From: Streptomyces sp. NBC_01198
Lineage (GTDB): Bacteria > Actinomycetota > Actinomycetes > Streptomycetales > Streptomycetaceae
Direction of reading: 5' to 3'
Length of the DNA stretch: 64,000 bases
NCBI RefSeq assembly: GCF_036010485.1
Contig: NZ_CP108568.1
Span: forward strand, 4,967,001 to 5,031,000
The notes beneath the pieces were generated by a model that made no database searches, was not told the DNA's origin, and was given only the letters and a program-made list of their open reading frames with translations. Each line of letters begins with the position of its first letter. Within the stretch, counting starts at the first letter, position 1. Positions 63,249-64,000 of the stretch are shown in pieces. The position numbers and the translations under genes were made by a program.

Positions 63249-63575
63249 TCAGGCGGCCGACGAACTGCTCGACGTGGACGACGAGCCGGACGAGCTCGAC
63301 GAGGAGGACTCGGACGAGCCCGATGCCGAGCTTCCCCCCGACTTGCTGTCCGCGCCCGCACTGCCGGTTTTGGCAGCAGGCGCGGTGCTGGACGAGGAGC
63401 TGCGGCTGTCGGTCCGGTAGAAGCCGGAGCCCTTGAAGACCACGCCCACGGCGGAGAACACCTTGCGCAGTCGTCCGCTGCAGTTGGGGCACACGCTCAG
63501 CGCGTCATCGCTGAACTTCTGCACCACCTCAAGGCCCTCGCCGCACTCGGTGCACTGGTACTGATACGTCGGCAC
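63249..63575 (-). CDS. FmdB-family zinc-ribbon protein (Ruc-like redox chaperone)
   Basis: A 108-residue protein with an N-terminal zinc ribbon, CTEC and CPNC (Cys8, Cys11, Cys29, Cys32), the motif GVVFKGSGFYRTD, and a 55-residue disordered Ser/Gly/Ala-rich tail. This is the architecture of FmdB-family proteins, including mycobacterial Ruc (Rv0991c), a redox-regulated chaperone under HrcA control. GTG 63575 follows AGGAGG. A CIRCE element overlaps the promoter side, 10 bases upstream, supporting the same regulation here. Confidence 0.88.
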   Translation of the reverse strand: MPTYQYQCTECGEGLEVVQKFSDDALSVCPNCSGRLRKVFSAVGVVFKGSGFYRTDSRSSSSSTAPAAKTGSAGADSKSGGSSASGSSESSSSSSSGSSSTSSSSSAA

Positions 63576-63584
63576 TAGCTCCTC

Positions 63585-63611
63585 CTGGCACTCTCACTCA
63601 ATGAGTGCTAA
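63585..63611 (-). promoter_or_regulatory. CIRCE element (HrcA operator)
   Basis: On the minus strand TTAGCACTC-N9-GAGTGCCAG matches the CIRCE consensus TTAGCACTC-N9-GAGTGCTAA at 16 of 18 positions. It directly precedes the ribosome site of the FmdB-type gene. HrcA binding here would make the gene heat-shock responsive. CTGACG and TATTGA, 16 bases apart, lie just upstream and could be its -35 and -10 boxes. No hrcA gene is in the window. Confidence 0.85.
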
Positions 63612-63641
63612 CGACGCTCAATAGTGCAGCATTTCCGTGCG

Positions 63642-64000
63642 TCAGTCCACCGTGACCCCCCGACGGTGACCGATCACACCCGACGCCACTACACCCCGCT
63701 GCCCCGGCACCAGGTGGCGGCGCAGCCCCACGAGCATCACGAGCGCGACGACTGTGCCGGTCAGGGGCACGGTGAAGCCGGCATGCGCTCCAGCGCGATC
63801 GGCCAGCAGACCCGCGACGGTGACCGCTGCCGCCTGCCCGAGCGCGACGGCGCCTGTCAGCCAGGTAAAGGCCTCGGTCCGAGCGGAGGACGGCACCAGC
63901 GCGTCTACCAAGGTGTAGCCGGTGATCAGCGCCGGCGCGATGCACAGCCCGACCACCAGGCCGAGTACGCCGAGCACCGGCAGGGCTTGCACGGCCCACA
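63642..64000 (-). CDS. MFS transporter, C-terminal part (5' end outside window)
   Basis: The last about 119 residues of a membrane protein, with helices LGVLGLVVGLCIAPALITGYTLVDALVPSS, AFTWLTGAVALGQAAAVTVAGLLAD and FTVPLTGTVVALVMLVGL. The GYTLVDALVPSSARTEAFTW segment and following helices are typical of the last third of actinobacterial MFS permeases. The frame is open to the right edge, so the start lies beyond 64000. Substrate unknown. Confidence 0.8.
   Translation of the reverse strand, partial: WAVQALPVLGVLGLVVGLCIAPALITGYTLVDALVPSSARTEAFTWLTGAVALGQAAAVTVAGLLADRAGAHAGFTVPLTGTVVALVMLVGLRRHLVPGQRGVVASGVIGHRRGVTVD

Overview
The window is high-GC actinomycete chromosome, almost certainly from a Streptomyces-like member of the Streptomycetaceae. 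Grounds: the kbpA-afsK-afsS-afsR secondary-metabolism cluster, the principal-type sigma factor hrdD, a fused F420 synthase fbiC, mycothiol-related and WD/PQQ-type signalling proteins, XRE/DUF397 gene pairs, GTG/TTG starts, leaderless-type promoters and no sign of plasmid or phage. The window cuts a gene at each edge. No rRNA, CRISPR array or intact insertion sequence was seen; one tRNA gene, tRNA-Arg(CCT), is present.

Layout. 1-4.3 kb: purU, then an ECF-like sigma factor with a translationally coupled anti-sigma factor (zinc-finger plus mycothiol-type MDMPI fold), a STAS anti-sigma antagonist and an RsbW-like ATPase. 4.3-8.1 kb: GlxA-type regulator divergent from an MFS transporter, and a flavin monooxygenase. 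8.8-17.1 kb: TetR regulator, kbpA-like gene, afsK kinase, a decayed small membrane-protein gene, afsS and afsR. AfsK phosphorylates AfsR, which activates afsS; an 11-bp-spaced direct repeat suited to AfsR/PhoP lies upstream of afsS. 17.7-26.7 kb: truncated AMP-binding protein, GNAT, Tat-exported PHP hydrolase, fbiC, phosphodiester glycosidase, ADP-ribosylglycohydrolase. 26.7-32.6 kb: sodium symporter, aminotransferase, DUF397/XRE pair, GOLPH3-like protein. 32.8-38.1 kb: a D-Ala-D-Ala carboxypeptidase with a very long disordered N-terminus, then the copZ-copA copper operon with a CsoR-type operator. 38.2-43.6 kb: MarR/FUSC divergent pair, panD, VOC protein, RluA-type pseudouridine synthase.

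43.7-45.7 kb is the most island-like part: a tRNA-Arg gene, a degenerate copy of its 3' half 1.1 kb downstream (att-like) enclosing one DUF4328 gene, and on the other side a small protein whose architecture (short apolar helix, charged helices, C-terminal Gly/Val/Gln motif) resembles bell-domain/amyloid-signalling effectors of bacterial NLR systems. 45.7-56.4 kb: a flavin oxidoreductase/FMN reductase operon with a SigR-type promoter, two paralogous DHA2 efflux pumps flanking an ABC ATPase, MarR and TetR regulators, and a DODA-type dioxygenase/lipoprotein operon. The MarR gene and the dioxygenase gene share the palindrome TTGAANNTTCAA.

56.4-64 kb: GNAT, hrdD (with a SigR-type promoter), VIT-type transporter, Cds1-like PLP enzyme, mscL, CpaB-like SAF protein, mtnP, and an FmdB/Ruc-type zinc-ribbon protein preceded by a CIRCE element. 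Stress control by SigR, HrcA, CsoR and MarR operators is the recurring theme of the right half.
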